Shown one piece after another: positions 1-7,600 of a DNA stretch of 9,287 nt (positions are counted from its first letter, which is position 1; the number at the start of each line of letters is the position of its first letter). Both the position numbers and the translations under genes were made by a program. Below the pieces are notes generated by a model, which was not told where the DNA came from, made no database searches, and saw only the letters and a program-made list of their open reading frames with translations. The stretch covers positions 1 through 9,287 of the forward strand of contig JAJYJF010000058.1 in the NCBI GenBank assembly GCA_021796375.1, given 5' to 3'. The stretch is from Chloroflexota bacterium. Lineage in GTDB: Bacteria; Chloroflexota; Anaerolineae; Anaerolineales; Anaerolineaceae.

Positions 1-1414
1 ATTCAACCCGATCGATGGAAACTCCTACCTGGCGAAAATGTATGAGGGCTGGGCGGGATCCTGGCAGTTCACCCTGCCTTTTACTGCGAACCCCGGATCT
101 GGAAGCTACCTTTTTTTATATTATCTGTTCCTGGGACATGTGGCCAGATGGCTGCATCTGCCGCTGTTGTTTGTATTTCACTTCGCCCGCGCGGTCGGAA
201 CGCTCCTGATGGTATTGAGCTCTGCCGCCTTCTGGCGGCGCGCATTCTCAAAGCCCTCCCTCCAGCGGGATGCATTCTTCCTCTCCAGCTTCGGCGCCGG
301 GCTGGGCTGGCTGGCCTATCCACTATTTTCGCGGTTAACACCGGATTTATGGGTTGCCGAAGCCTATCCGATCCTGGCGGCGTATGCCAACCCGCATTTT
401 CCGCTGGCAATCGCCATCCTGCTGTGGATTTTCACCTGGGCTTTGGAGCCGGGCGGGCCCAGGACCTGGGCGGTCGTTGGAGCCGCCAGCTTCATTCTCG
501 GCCTGCTCCTGCCGTTCGGGGTGGTGATCGCCGGCGCCGTCCTGGCGGTCCTCTTCGTCTGGAAAGCGCTGGCAAAACACGACCTGGATTTGCTGGCGTA
601 CCTGATCTCCGCCGGCGTGATGGGAGCGATCCCCATCCTCTACGAGCTGTACCAGACGCAGGTCAATCCCACGCTGGCGGCCTGGAACGCACAAAATATT
701 ACCCCAGCGCCTGCCCCGGTTGATTTCGCGATCGGTTTTCTCCCGGCGATCCTGCTGGCGCTCACAGGGATCCTCCGCAAGGGGAAATTCCAGGAGCCCG
801 GTGAAATCCTTCTGGCTGGGTGGGTTCTGGCCGGTCTGGCGCTGGTTTACCTGCCCCTCAGCCTGCAGCGCAGGTTTATGATCGGATGGATGATCCCCAT
901 CAGCGGGTTGGCTGCACTCGGGCTGGACTTAATCCGCGAAAGGGGCGCGCGTCCCGCGCGGATCGTTCTGGCTGCGTGCCTGATGGTATCGGTCATCACA
1001 CCCATGATGGTAATTCTCTCCAGCGCGCACGCCATCCAGACCCGGGATCCGGCAGTTTATCTCATGCCGGGTGAAAAAGAGGCCTTCGAGTGGATCCAGA
1101 CCTCCACCCCGCCGAATTCCATCATCGCTGCCGCTCCAAAAACTGGCCTGCTCATCCCCGCCTACACCGGGCGGCGGGTGATCTATGGGCATCCATTTGA
1201 GACGATCCAGGCCGAAAAAGAAAAAACCTGGGTTGAAAACCTCTACCAGACCGGCGGAGATGGCCCGGCCCTCAGCCGGCTGATCTCATCCCGGCCAATC
1301 GATTATGTGTTTTTCGGTCCAAGAGAAGCCCAGCTTGGAACGCTCACCCCCGTGCCCGGGCTGCTCAAGGTCTATGATGCGGACGGCGTCCAGATTTACC
1401 GCCATATCCAATAG
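1..1414 (+). CDS. Polytopic GT-C-like membrane protein A1 (5' end missing)
   Basis: The reading frame is open from base 2 to the TAG at 1412-1414, giving 470 visible residues with no start inside the window. The ATG at 38 is internal: the codons before it (FNPIDGNSYLAK) match EDGNSYIAK at residues 47-55 of the gene at 3561. By that alignment about 43 residues lie upstream. The protein is very hydrophobic, with roughly nine or ten membrane segments up to about base 1020, including an LQRR motif (about 865-876) after a YLPLS stretch. A soluble tail of about 115 residues follows, with GHPFE (about 1188-1202) and YVFFGPRE. This looks like a GT-C-type glycosyltransferase fold, with an acidic residue (D at 14-16) in the first extracytoplasmic loop, but I do not recognise a named family and the substrate is unknown. 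The 3' end overlaps the next gene by about 41 bases. The membrane-protein call is firm; the enzymatic role is a guess. Confidence 0.85.
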   Translation, partial: FNPIDGNSYLAKMYEGWAGSWQFTLPFTANPGSGSYLFLYYLFLGHVARWLHLPLLFVFHFARAVGTLLMVLSSAAFWRRAFSKPSLQRDAFFLSSFGAGLGWLAYPLFSRLTPDLWVAEAYPILAAYANPHFPLAIAILLWIFTWALEPGGPRTWAVVGAASFILGLLLPFGVVIAGAVLAVLFVWKALAKHDLDLLAYLISAGVMGAIPILYELYQTQVNPTLAAWNAQNITPAPAPVDFAIGFLPAILLALTGILRKGKFQEPGEILLAGWVLAGLALVYLPLSLQRRFMIGWMIPISGLAALGLDLIRERGARPARIVLAACLMVSVITPMMVILSSAHAIQTRDPAVYLMPGEKEAFEWIQTSTPPNSIIAAAPKTGLLIPAYTGRRVIYGHPFETIQAEKEKTWVENLYQTGGDGPALSRLISSRPIDYVFFGPREAQLGTLTPVPGLLKVYDADGVQIYRHIQ

Positions 1415-3551
1415 GCTCCAGGCAGGGTGGTTGCTGCTCCTGCCGGTTCTCTTTTTGATTCCATCCCTGGGCAGCTACTGGCTGGCGCCGAACTCGCAGT
1501 ACTCCGACCTGCTCATCGCGCACCTGCCGAACGCGATCACCCTGCGGGATGCGATCCTCCACTACCACCAGGTGCCGCTGTGGTCGTCGGCGATTTTGAG
1601 CGGGTATCCTTTCGCGGCGGATCCGCTCTCGGGTTTGTGGTATCCACCGGGTTGGCTGGCCGTCATCATCCCTCCCCCCTGGGGGTTTAACCTGAGCTTG
1701 CTGCTCCACCTGGTCGCCGGCGGTCTGGGGCTGGCCCTGTTTCTGAGACAGGAGGGGATCTCGCAGATTGTGGCCATGACGGCGGGGGTTCAATTTATCG
1801 CCCTCCCCAAGACGATGGCGCATATCGGCGCCGGCCACATCACGCTGGTTTATGCGGTCTGCTGGACCCCGTGGCTGCTCTGGTCAGAAGTTCGGGCGAG
1901 AGGCGGTCGTTCCTCCCGGGGGCTGAGCGTGCCGCTCGGCGTGGTCCTTGGGCTGATCGCCCTCGCGGACATCCGCTGGATTGTACCGTCCGGGCTGCTC
2001 TGGCTGGCGTATAAGGCGTACCGGTGGATGGCCCCGCGGCACGATCCCGCCACGGGGACCGGTCTCCCCGGCCCGGACAGGCGCTGGCAGAAGCTGGTCC
2101 TCTCGATCGCCCCGGAGGGTGGGCTCGCGCTGCTCATCGCCGCGCCCTTGCTGCTTCCGCTCCTCCAGTACACCGGGTTGTCGACCCGGGCTCAGATGAC
2201 CGCGGCGGATGCGCTGACCTATTCGCTCCCGCCTGGACGCCTGCTGGGGCTTTTCTTCCCGACCTTCGGCGGCTCCGCCGAGTGGGTGCTCTACCTCGGT
2301 GGGGGCGGCGCCGCGCTGCTGATCTACTGCCTGGCGAACCCGCGGCTGCGCAGGATGACCGCCTTCTGGTGGGTGGTCCTCGCCGCCTCCCTCCTGCTTT
2401 CGCTGGGGGGGTATCTCCCCGGCTTGAGGCTGGTTTTCAGCCTGCCGGGTTTGAATTTGCTGCGCGTTCCCAGCCGGTTCCTGTTCCTGACGGGTTTGAG
2501 CGCTGTCTTGATCAGTGCTCGGGCGATCGAGGATCTGCTTCAAAAAGCGGATGGGGACCGAGCGGCGGGCAAGGAGGCAGGCGGGCTGGTGGTGCTCGTT
2601 ACCGGTGCTTTCTTCCTGTTCCTCGGCGCGGGGTTGTATTTTATAACCCGGGCCTGGAGCTTTCTGTGGGGTGGTCTGGCGGTCTTTACCGGCGTCCTGC
2701 TGGTGCTGTCGCTGAACCGGAGGGTGTTTAAACCGCGTACGTGGATCTGGATTTTCCTGGCTTTTGCCCTGGTGGACCTGAGCGTGGTGAACCGGATGGA
2801 CCTGCGCTTCGCCGCTCAACCCCCGGTCCCGCCCGGCTTTGGACAGGTCGAAGCGCAGATCTCCAAAGATGTGGATGCTTACCGCATCTACTCGCCTTCG
2901 TACAGCGTACCCCAGGAGCTGGCGGCCGCAGACGGGCTGCAGCTCGCGGATGGGATCGACCCGCTGCGCCTGAAAAGCTACGACGCCTTCATGCAGGAGG
3001 CGACCGGCGTGCCGGAGATCGGCTACAGCGTCACCATGCCGCCGTTTGCGAGCGCCATGCCGTCTACCGACAACCGCGACTACCGGATGGATCTCAAGCA
3101 GCTCGGGCTGCTCAACGTCAAATATGTGATCTCTGCCTTCGACCTGCCCGAGCCGGGGCTCACCCTGCTGGGTAATTTTGAAGGGACCCGGTTATATCAA
3201 AATGAGTACGCCAGGCCCAGGGCGTGGGTCGCGCCTTCGGCTGAGCGGTACGGCACCACCGCCAGCCAGATCGAGAGCCTGGCATGGACCCCCAACCGCA
3301 TCACCATTCAAGCTTCCGGGCCGGGCTTCCTGGTCCTTTCGGAGATCAGCTATCCGGGCTGGGAGGTGAAGATCGACGGATCGCCGGCGGCGATGACAAC
3401 CGCGGGAGAAATCCTGCGCGGGGTGGAGCTGCCGGGGGGCAGCCACCGGGTGATTTTTGAATACCGGCCCGCATGGCTCCTGCCGGCCGCTCTCCTGGCG
3501 GGGGCTGGCTGGCTGATCGGCCTTCTGCGCATAGCCATTTATTATCGATAG
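1377..3551 (+). CDS. YfhO-like polytopic membrane protein B1
   Basis: This frame encodes 724 residues if it starts at ATG 1377. That start has AAGG at 1367-1370 six bases upstream and gives a basic N-terminus (MRTASRFTAISNR) before the first helix. ATG 1374 is equally in frame but too close to AAGG, TTG 1431 is possible, and ATG 1305 would overlap A1 by 110 bases. After helix one comes YSDLLIAHLPN with an acidic D44, then PLW...GYPFAADP...YPPGW (residues 67-93), the loop signature of YfhO-like proteins. About a dozen further hydrophobic segments follow, including a HIGAGH motif and RVPSRF. A soluble region precedes the C-terminal beta module with YPGW (659-662), DG (667-668), a GGSH turn and EYRP, then a last helix. 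YfhO homologues are linked to glycosylation of teichoic or lipoteichoic acids in Gram-positives; in other phyla the role is unknown. It probably acts in the membrane with its active side outside. Its paralogue starts at 5186. Confidence 0.86.
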   Translation: MRTASRFTAISNRLQAGWLLLLPVLFLIPSLGSYWLAPNSQYSDLLIAHLPNAITLRDAILHYHQVPLWSSAILSGYPFAADPLSGLWYPPGWLAVIIPPPWGFNLSLLLHLVAGGLGLALFLRQEGISQIVAMTAGVQFIALPKTMAHIGAGHITLVYAVCWTPWLLWSEVRARGGRSSRGLSVPLGVVLGLIALADIRWIVPSGLLWLAYKAYRWMAPRHDPATGTGLPGPDRRWQKLVLSIAPEGGLALLIAAPLLLPLLQYTGLSTRAQMTAADALTYSLPPGRLLGLFFPTFGGSAEWVLYLGGGGAALLIYCLANPRLRRMTAFWWVVLAASLLLSLGGYLPGLRLVFSLPGLNLLRVPSRFLFLTGLSAVLISARAIEDLLQKADGDRAAGKEAGGLVVLVTGAFFLFLGAGLYFITRAWSFLWGGLAVFTGVLLVLSLNRRVFKPRTWIWIFLAFALVDLSVVNRMDLRFAAQPPVPPGFGQVEAQISKDVDAYRIYSPSYSVPQELAAADGLQLADGIDPLRLKSYDAFMQEATGVPEIGYSVTMPPFASAMPSTDNRDYRMDLKQLGLLNVKYVISAFDLPEPGLTLLGNFEGTRLYQNEYARPRAWVAPSAERYGTTASQIESLAWTPNRITIQASGPGFLVLSEISYPGWEVKIDGSPAAMTTAGEILRGVELPGGSHRVIFEYRPAWLLPAALLAGAGWLIGLLRIAIYYR

Positions 3552-3560
3552 CCAGGGAAC

Positions 3561-5189
3561 ATGCCAGTCACCAGAACCGAAAAAAAGTGGATATTAATCT
3601 TCGCGGCTGCCGTGGCGGTGATCACGACAATCCCTTACTGTGTCGCATCCGCTCGCTCGGGTAGCGGGTACGTGTTCACGGGTTTCCTCTTCGGCCTCGA
3701 GGATGGCAACTCGTACATCGCCAAAATGCTCTCCGGCGCGGTGGGAGCCTGGCTTTTTCGATCGCCGTACACGGCATATCCCCAGAACGGCATTCTGGCA
3801 TTCTTCCCCTACCTCCTTCTGGGGAAGCTGGCTGCACCCCCCGCAGAGCACGAGCAGCTGGTGGCTCTGTTCCAGATCTTCCGGGTGGCGGCGCTCAGCC
3901 TGGATATTTATGCGACATATTTTTTCATCGCCAGGTTTATCCGCCGGCCGGGCCTGAGAAAGCTGGGGACGTTTTTCGCCGTCCTGGGAGGCGGCCTGGG
4001 GTGGCTGCTCGTGCTGGCCGGCCAGAGCAGCTGGCTTGGATCCCTTCCCCTGGAGTTTTATTCCCCGGAGACGTTTGGGTTTTTAGAGATTTACAGCCTC
4101 CCGCACCTCGCCGCGGCCCGCGGACTGCTCTTCCTGTCGTTGGGCTTGTACGTCGATCTCATCGCCGCCTGGCAGGGGCTCCCTGACCGGCGGAGGCTGC
4201 GCGGATCTGCTCTGATCGGACTGCTGCTCCTCCTGACCGGCCTGTTCCAGCCGCTGACCGCGCTGATCGGCTGGATTGTAATCTGCGCTCACCTGCTCGC
4301 AATGATCCTGCGCGGTATCCACGAGAAAAAGCGGACCCCGTTGAATTTCTTGTGGGAGCGCTGGGCCCTCGTGCCCGTCTTTGCCATATCCGCGCCAATC
4401 ATCGTGTACACCGGGATCGCTTCTCTAACGGACCCATACATGCAAGCCTGGACCACCCAGAATATCATCTTATCGCCGCACCCGCTGCAATACCTGGTCG
4501 CTTTCGGGGCGCTGCTTCCGTTCGCGATCGCCGGCGGGTTGGCGTATCTGCGGCAGGATTTTGAGATGGGCGCCCTGCTCGCCGCTTGGATGGTCCTGTT
4601 CCCGTTCCTGGCGTATTTTCCTTACAACCTGCAGCGGAGGCTGCCGGAAGGGATTTGGGTGGTCCTCATCACCGCGGCACTGGCCTTGATCGAAATCAGG
4701 AAGTCGGGCTGGGTCAGGGTCTCTCGATACGTCCTGGTGTTAGGGCTACCGTCGACCGTGTTGTTTTTCATGGGGTCGCTTTCCACCATTCAACAGCCTG
4801 CCACGCCGGTCTACCGGCCACGAGAAGAAATTCAGGCTTTCACCGCGCTGGCCAACATGGGAAAATCCGAATCGGTCGTGCTGGCCGCGTATGATACCGG
4901 GAACGCCCTCCCCGCCTGGGCGCCGGTAAAAGTATTGATTGGGCATGGACCGGAGAGCATCCACCTCAAGAAGCTGCAGCCCGAGGTGGACGCTTTCTTC
5001 GTCTCGAAAACCCCGGACTGCAACCGGCTTCTTCTGATCCACCAGTTTGGGGTGAAGTACGTATTCTGGGGCCCGCTCGAGCGCAAGCTTGGGGATTGGG
5101 ATCCGTACACTTCGCCTTTTCTGAAGCTGGTGTACCAGAAGGGTGAATATTCTTTCTTCGCAGTGACCGACAAGGAGGGAGGATCTTGA
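3561..5189 (+). CDS. Polytopic GT-C-like membrane protein A2, paralogue of A1
   Basis: This 542-residue protein starts at ATG 3561, nine bases after the previous stop; AGGGA at 3554-3558 is a close, modest ribosome site. A basic N-terminus (TRTEKKW) leads into helix one (about 10-30). Then EDGNSYIAKM (47-56), LGGGLGW (142-148), QAWTTQN (295-301), YFPYNLQRR (352-360) and about ten membrane segments end near residue 415. The soluble tail carries IGHGPES (460-466) and KYVFWGPLERKLG (509-521). These motifs occur in the same order in the gene that ends at 1414, so the two are paralogues, though too diverged to be a recent copy. The layout (acidic loop after helix one, many helices, periplasmic or outer tail) resembles GT-C glycosyltransferases that use polyprenyl-phosphate sugars. 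That function is inferred, and no donor or acceptor can be named. Its TGA overlaps the TTG start of the following gene. Confidence 0.87.
   Translation: MPVTRTEKKWILIFAAAVAVITTIPYCVASARSGSGYVFTGFLFGLEDGNSYIAKMLSGAVGAWLFRSPYTAYPQNGILAFFPYLLLGKLAAPPAEHEQLVALFQIFRVAALSLDIYATYFFIARFIRRPGLRKLGTFFAVLGGGLGWLLVLAGQSSWLGSLPLEFYSPETFGFLEIYSLPHLAAARGLLFLSLGLYVDLIAAWQGLPDRRRLRGSALIGLLLLLTGLFQPLTALIGWIVICAHLLAMILRGIHEKKRTPLNFLWERWALVPVFAISAPIIVYTGIASLTDPYMQAWTTQNIILSPHPLQYLVAFGALLPFAIAGGLAYLRQDFEMGALLAAWMVLFPFLAYFPYNLQRRLPEGIWVVLITAALALIEIRKSGWVRVSRYVLVLGLPSTVLFFMGSLSTIQQPATPVYRPREEIQAFTALANMGKSESVVLAAYDTGNALPAWAPVKVLIGHGPESIHLKKLQPEVDAFFVSKTPDCNRLLLIHQFGVKYVFWGPLERKLGDWDPYTSPFLKLVYQKGEYSFFAVTDKEGGS
5172..5182 (+). 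promoter_or_regulatory. Strong ribosome binding site for the TTG start at 5186
   Basis: AAGGAGGGAGG ends three bases before TTG 5186. Its AAGGAG core (5172-5177) sits eight bases from that TTG, which is good spacing. No ATG is available here in this frame, so this purine-rich stretch is what fixes the unusual TTG start. It lies inside the last codons of the preceding gene, which favours coupled translation. Confidence 0.8.
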
Positions 5190-7579
5190 AATTCGGGAGG
5201 AAAGTCCGGGCCGCTTTCACGCTTCCTTACCTGCCCGTGTGGCTCGTCCCGGTGATCCTGATCGGCCCGATCATCGTCACCGGGAAGGCGATCTTCTGGG
5301 GGACGCCGTTCCTGCAGTTCGCGCCCTGGCGGACCGCCGCGTGGGAGATCCTCAGCTCCGGCCATTGGCCACTGTGGGACCCGTGGGTCGGGATGGGGGC
5401 GCCGCTGGCAGCAAACTACCAGTCTGCGCTCTTCTATCCCCCGAACTGGCTTCTGCTTCTCCTCCAGGCGCTGGGTGGGAATGCCTGGCAGGCTTGGGGG
5501 CAGGCGGTCATCCTGCTCGCGCATCTCATCTGGGCTGGCTTGGGGATGGTCTATTTTACCCGGCAGCTGGGGCTCGGCAGGACCAGCCAGATGGTCGCGG
5601 GCCTGGCGTTTGGCTCCTCCAGCTATTTGCTCGATCGCAGCGGATTTTTGAGCATCAACACAGCGGCAGCCTGGGTACCCTGGGTGCTGGCCGGGGCGAA
5701 CCGGATCCGCGGGCCTCAGCTGGTCGCGGCCACCCCTGGCAAACCAGAACGATTTCCCCGCTTCCTGCTGCTGGCCGGCGCCTTCGGGATGCAGCTGCTG
5801 ACCGGACACGCCCAGATTTCCTGGTACACGGGCGTGTTCGCTGCGGCCTGGGTCGTCGTCTGGGGGGTGAGGCACCAGAATATCCGGTCTCTCCTGGGGG
5901 CGCTCGGGCAATTCTGCCTGGGAATCGGGCTCGCGGTGGGGATCGCGGCCATCCAGCTGGCGCCCACCGCCGAATTCCTGCTGCAATCGCAGCGGTCTTC
6001 CGCGGTGGGGATCGAGAACGCGCTGAATTACTCGTTCTGGCCCTGGCAGCTGCTGACCCTGATCGCCCCCGATTTTTTTGGCAGCCCGGTCCGGGGAGAT
6101 TACTGGTTTAATGCCTGGTTCTGGGAAGATGCGGTCTACATCGGCCTGCTGCCGTTCATCGCCGGCGTTGCCTTCTGGATCAAAACGGTCCTCAAGCGGT
6201 CGCGAGGACCAGGGTCTCAAGCGAATGATCGCAAGGCGCTCAGCATCTTCCTGGGGATCGCCATCTTGGCGAGCTTCCTCATCGCTTTTGGCAGGTATAC
6301 GCCCGTCTTCCCGTTTCTCTACCGCTACGTACCTTCGTTCAGCATGTTTCAGGCTCCCGCGAGGTTTTCTTTGCTGGCGGTGGTTTCGCTCGTCCTGTTA
6401 GGCAGCCTGGGGGTGGAATCCTGGACAGCGCCGGCCGGGCGGGCTCTATATTGGACGCGGCTGTCCCTGGCGGGCGCCCTGGCAATGCTGCTAGGCGCAG
6501 GCGCTGGATGGCTGGCAATTCAGGGCGTTCACACCACATTCATCCGCGCGCTGACGTTCACCGCGATCTGGGGGGCGGGAACCGCCGCGCTCAGCCTGCT
6601 TTTCCCCAAAACAAAGCCTTCCGCTTCTTCCTGGTGGCCCTGGGGAGTGGCAATCTTATTGGGCGCGGACCTGATCGCCGCTGGTTGGGGGGCTCAACCA
6701 TCGATTAACCGCCAGTATTATTCTGCTCCACTTGAATCGATAGCTCAGGTTAAAAATCTGGTCGAGGATCAGCGCATCTTCATCGACCAACAATCCGAAT
6801 CCAGCCTTCAATACAACCAGTATTTGCTGGTTAATAATTACAATCCCGGAAAAGATTGGTCGGGCTTTAAGGCTGCCCTGCTCCCGGATTCGAACCTTCT
6901 GTTTGGGGTCGCTTCCGCGAATAATTTTGATCCCCTCGTTCCCGATAATTACGCTTTCTGGCTGGAAAAGCTGAACGGGTTAAATCCATCCCAGAGAGGC
7001 GCATTCCTGCGGTTAATGGATGCCGGGGCGGTCGAAACCATCGACCCGCAAAATCCCTACCTACCGCATTTTGAACCCGTGAGCGGATCCGCTCGATTCC
7101 GGTGGGGCAGCTGCGCGAAAACTGCGGCGGACAACGCCCAGGCCTGGGACCTGCTCGCGGCGGAATTAGCGGATAAGTCCTCTCCGGAAGGCGTACCGGT
7201 GGTAATATTGGATAAAGCTAGTCAACTTGGTTCATCCAGCTGCTCGAGTAAGGGGGTTGCACGAATACATATTATCAACGAGAATTCAAATGGCGTGACG
7301 CTGCAGGTCGAGGCGGGGAGCCCAGGATGGCTGCTCCAGGCGGATACCTGGTATCCCGGGTGGGCGGCTGAGGTCGATGGGTTGAGCACGCAGATCTACC
7401 CGGCCGACGTGGCCTTCCGTGCGGTCAGCGTCCCGGCGGGGACACACCTGGTCAGGATTGAGTACCGGCCGTTGTCTTTTCGTCTCGGGGCAGCAGCCAC
7501 CGCAACCTCGTTCTTAGGCTTAGCAATTTTGGGTTTATGCTGCGCACGAAGAAAACCGGATGGAAATCTCCCTGCATAG
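5186..7579 (+). CDS. YfhO-like polytopic membrane protein B2, paralogue of B1
   Basis: This 797-residue protein starts at TTG 5186, which overlaps the previous stop (TTGA) and follows a strong ribosome site. Helix one spans about 17-34. The first loop reads FWGTPFLQFAPWR (37-49), then PLWDPWVGMGAP (62-73) and YQSALFYPPNW (78-88), the YfhO-like signature. TGHAQ (206-210), FQAPARF (388-394) and a membrane-embedded D495 follow, with about 13 helices up to residue 500. Residues 505-700 form a long soluble region with two cysteines (C643, C686) that could pair outside the membrane. The C-terminal module has YPGW (723-726), DG (731-732), AGTH (751-754) and EYRP, followed by a final helix and a short basic tail. 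Where the paralogue at 1377 has an aspartate in loop one, this protein has threonine (T40). The soluble region is coded by DNA of clearly lower GC than the rest. The likely role is a membrane sugar-transfer enzyme or partner; the substrate is unknown. Confidence 0.88.
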   Translation: MKFGRKVRAAFTLPYLPVWLVPVILIGPIIVTGKAIFWGTPFLQFAPWRTAAWEILSSGHWPLWDPWVGMGAPLAANYQSALFYPPNWLLLLLQALGGNAWQAWGQAVILLAHLIWAGLGMVYFTRQLGLGRTSQMVAGLAFGSSSYLLDRSGFLSINTAAAWVPWVLAGANRIRGPQLVAATPGKPERFPRFLLLAGAFGMQLLTGHAQISWYTGVFAAAWVVVWGVRHQNIRSLLGALGQFCLGIGLAVGIAAIQLAPTAEFLLQSQRSSAVGIENALNYSFWPWQLLTLIAPDFFGSPVRGDYWFNAWFWEDAVYIGLLPFIAGVAFWIKTVLKRSRGPGSQANDRKALSIFLGIAILASFLIAFGRYTPVFPFLYRYVPSFSMFQAPARFSLLAVVSLVLLGSLGVESWTAPAGRALYWTRLSLAGALAMLLGAGAGWLAIQGVHTTFIRALTFTAIWGAGTAALSLLFPKTKPSASSWWPWGVAILLGADLIAAGWGAQPSINRQYYSAPLESIAQVKNLVEDQRIFIDQQSESSLQYNQYLLVNNYNPGKDWSGFKAALLPDSNLLFGVASANNFDPLVPDNYAFWLEKLNGLNPSQRGAFLRLMDAGAVETIDPQNPYLPHFEPVSGSARFRWGSCAKTAADNAQAWDLLAAELADKSSPEGVPVVILDKASQLGSSSCSSKGVARIHIINENSNGVTLQVEAGSPGWLLQADTWYPGWAAEVDGLSTQIYPADVAFRAVSVPAGTHLVRIEYRPLSFRLGAAATATSFLGLAILGLCCARRKPDGNLPA

Positions 7580-7583
7580 GATG

Positions 7584-7591
7584 ATAAGGAG
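7584..7591 (+). promoter_or_regulatory. Ribosome binding site for the MoxR gene
   Basis: ATAAGGAG lies nine bases before ATG 7601, in the 21-base gap after the previous stop. It supports that start. The gap is too short to hold a convincing independent promoter or terminator, and I see neither. Confidence 0.75.
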
Positions 7592-7600
7592 TATCGTGGG

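Noticed and set aside
1305..1376. Longer N-terminus for B1 from ATG 1305
   Set aside because: It would overlap A1 by 110 bases and add a Cys/Pro/Ser-rich stretch before the basic lead-in to helix one, with no ribosome site seen.
1305..1440. A1 and B1 as one gene broken by a frameshift
   Set aside because: A1 ends at the same place as its paralogue A2 relative to shared C-terminal motifs, and B1 then begins with a normal basic N-terminus and first helix. They are two genes.
2405..2411. Run of seven G inside B1 (also T runs at 111-117 and 6073-6079)
   Set aside because: Such runs can mark phase-variable or error-prone sites, but the frames are intact through all three and runs of seven are expected at this composition and length.
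1884..2819. Antisense open frame of 311 codons opposite B1
   Set aside because: Same reasoning: a low-complexity Gln/Pro/Arg-rich translation with no motif, opposite a clear YfhO-like gene.
5791..6060. Short repeat CAGCTGCTGACC seen twice in B2
   Set aside because: Both copies code QLLT in hydrophobic segments with common high-GC codons. There is no longer match around them, so it is coincidence.
4832..6220. Long antisense open frame (462 codons, - strand) across the A2/B2 junction
   Set aside because: It lies opposite two well-supported genes in high-GC DNA, where stop codons are rare in antisense frames. Its product is rich in Pro, Arg, Gln and Asp with no recognisable domain.
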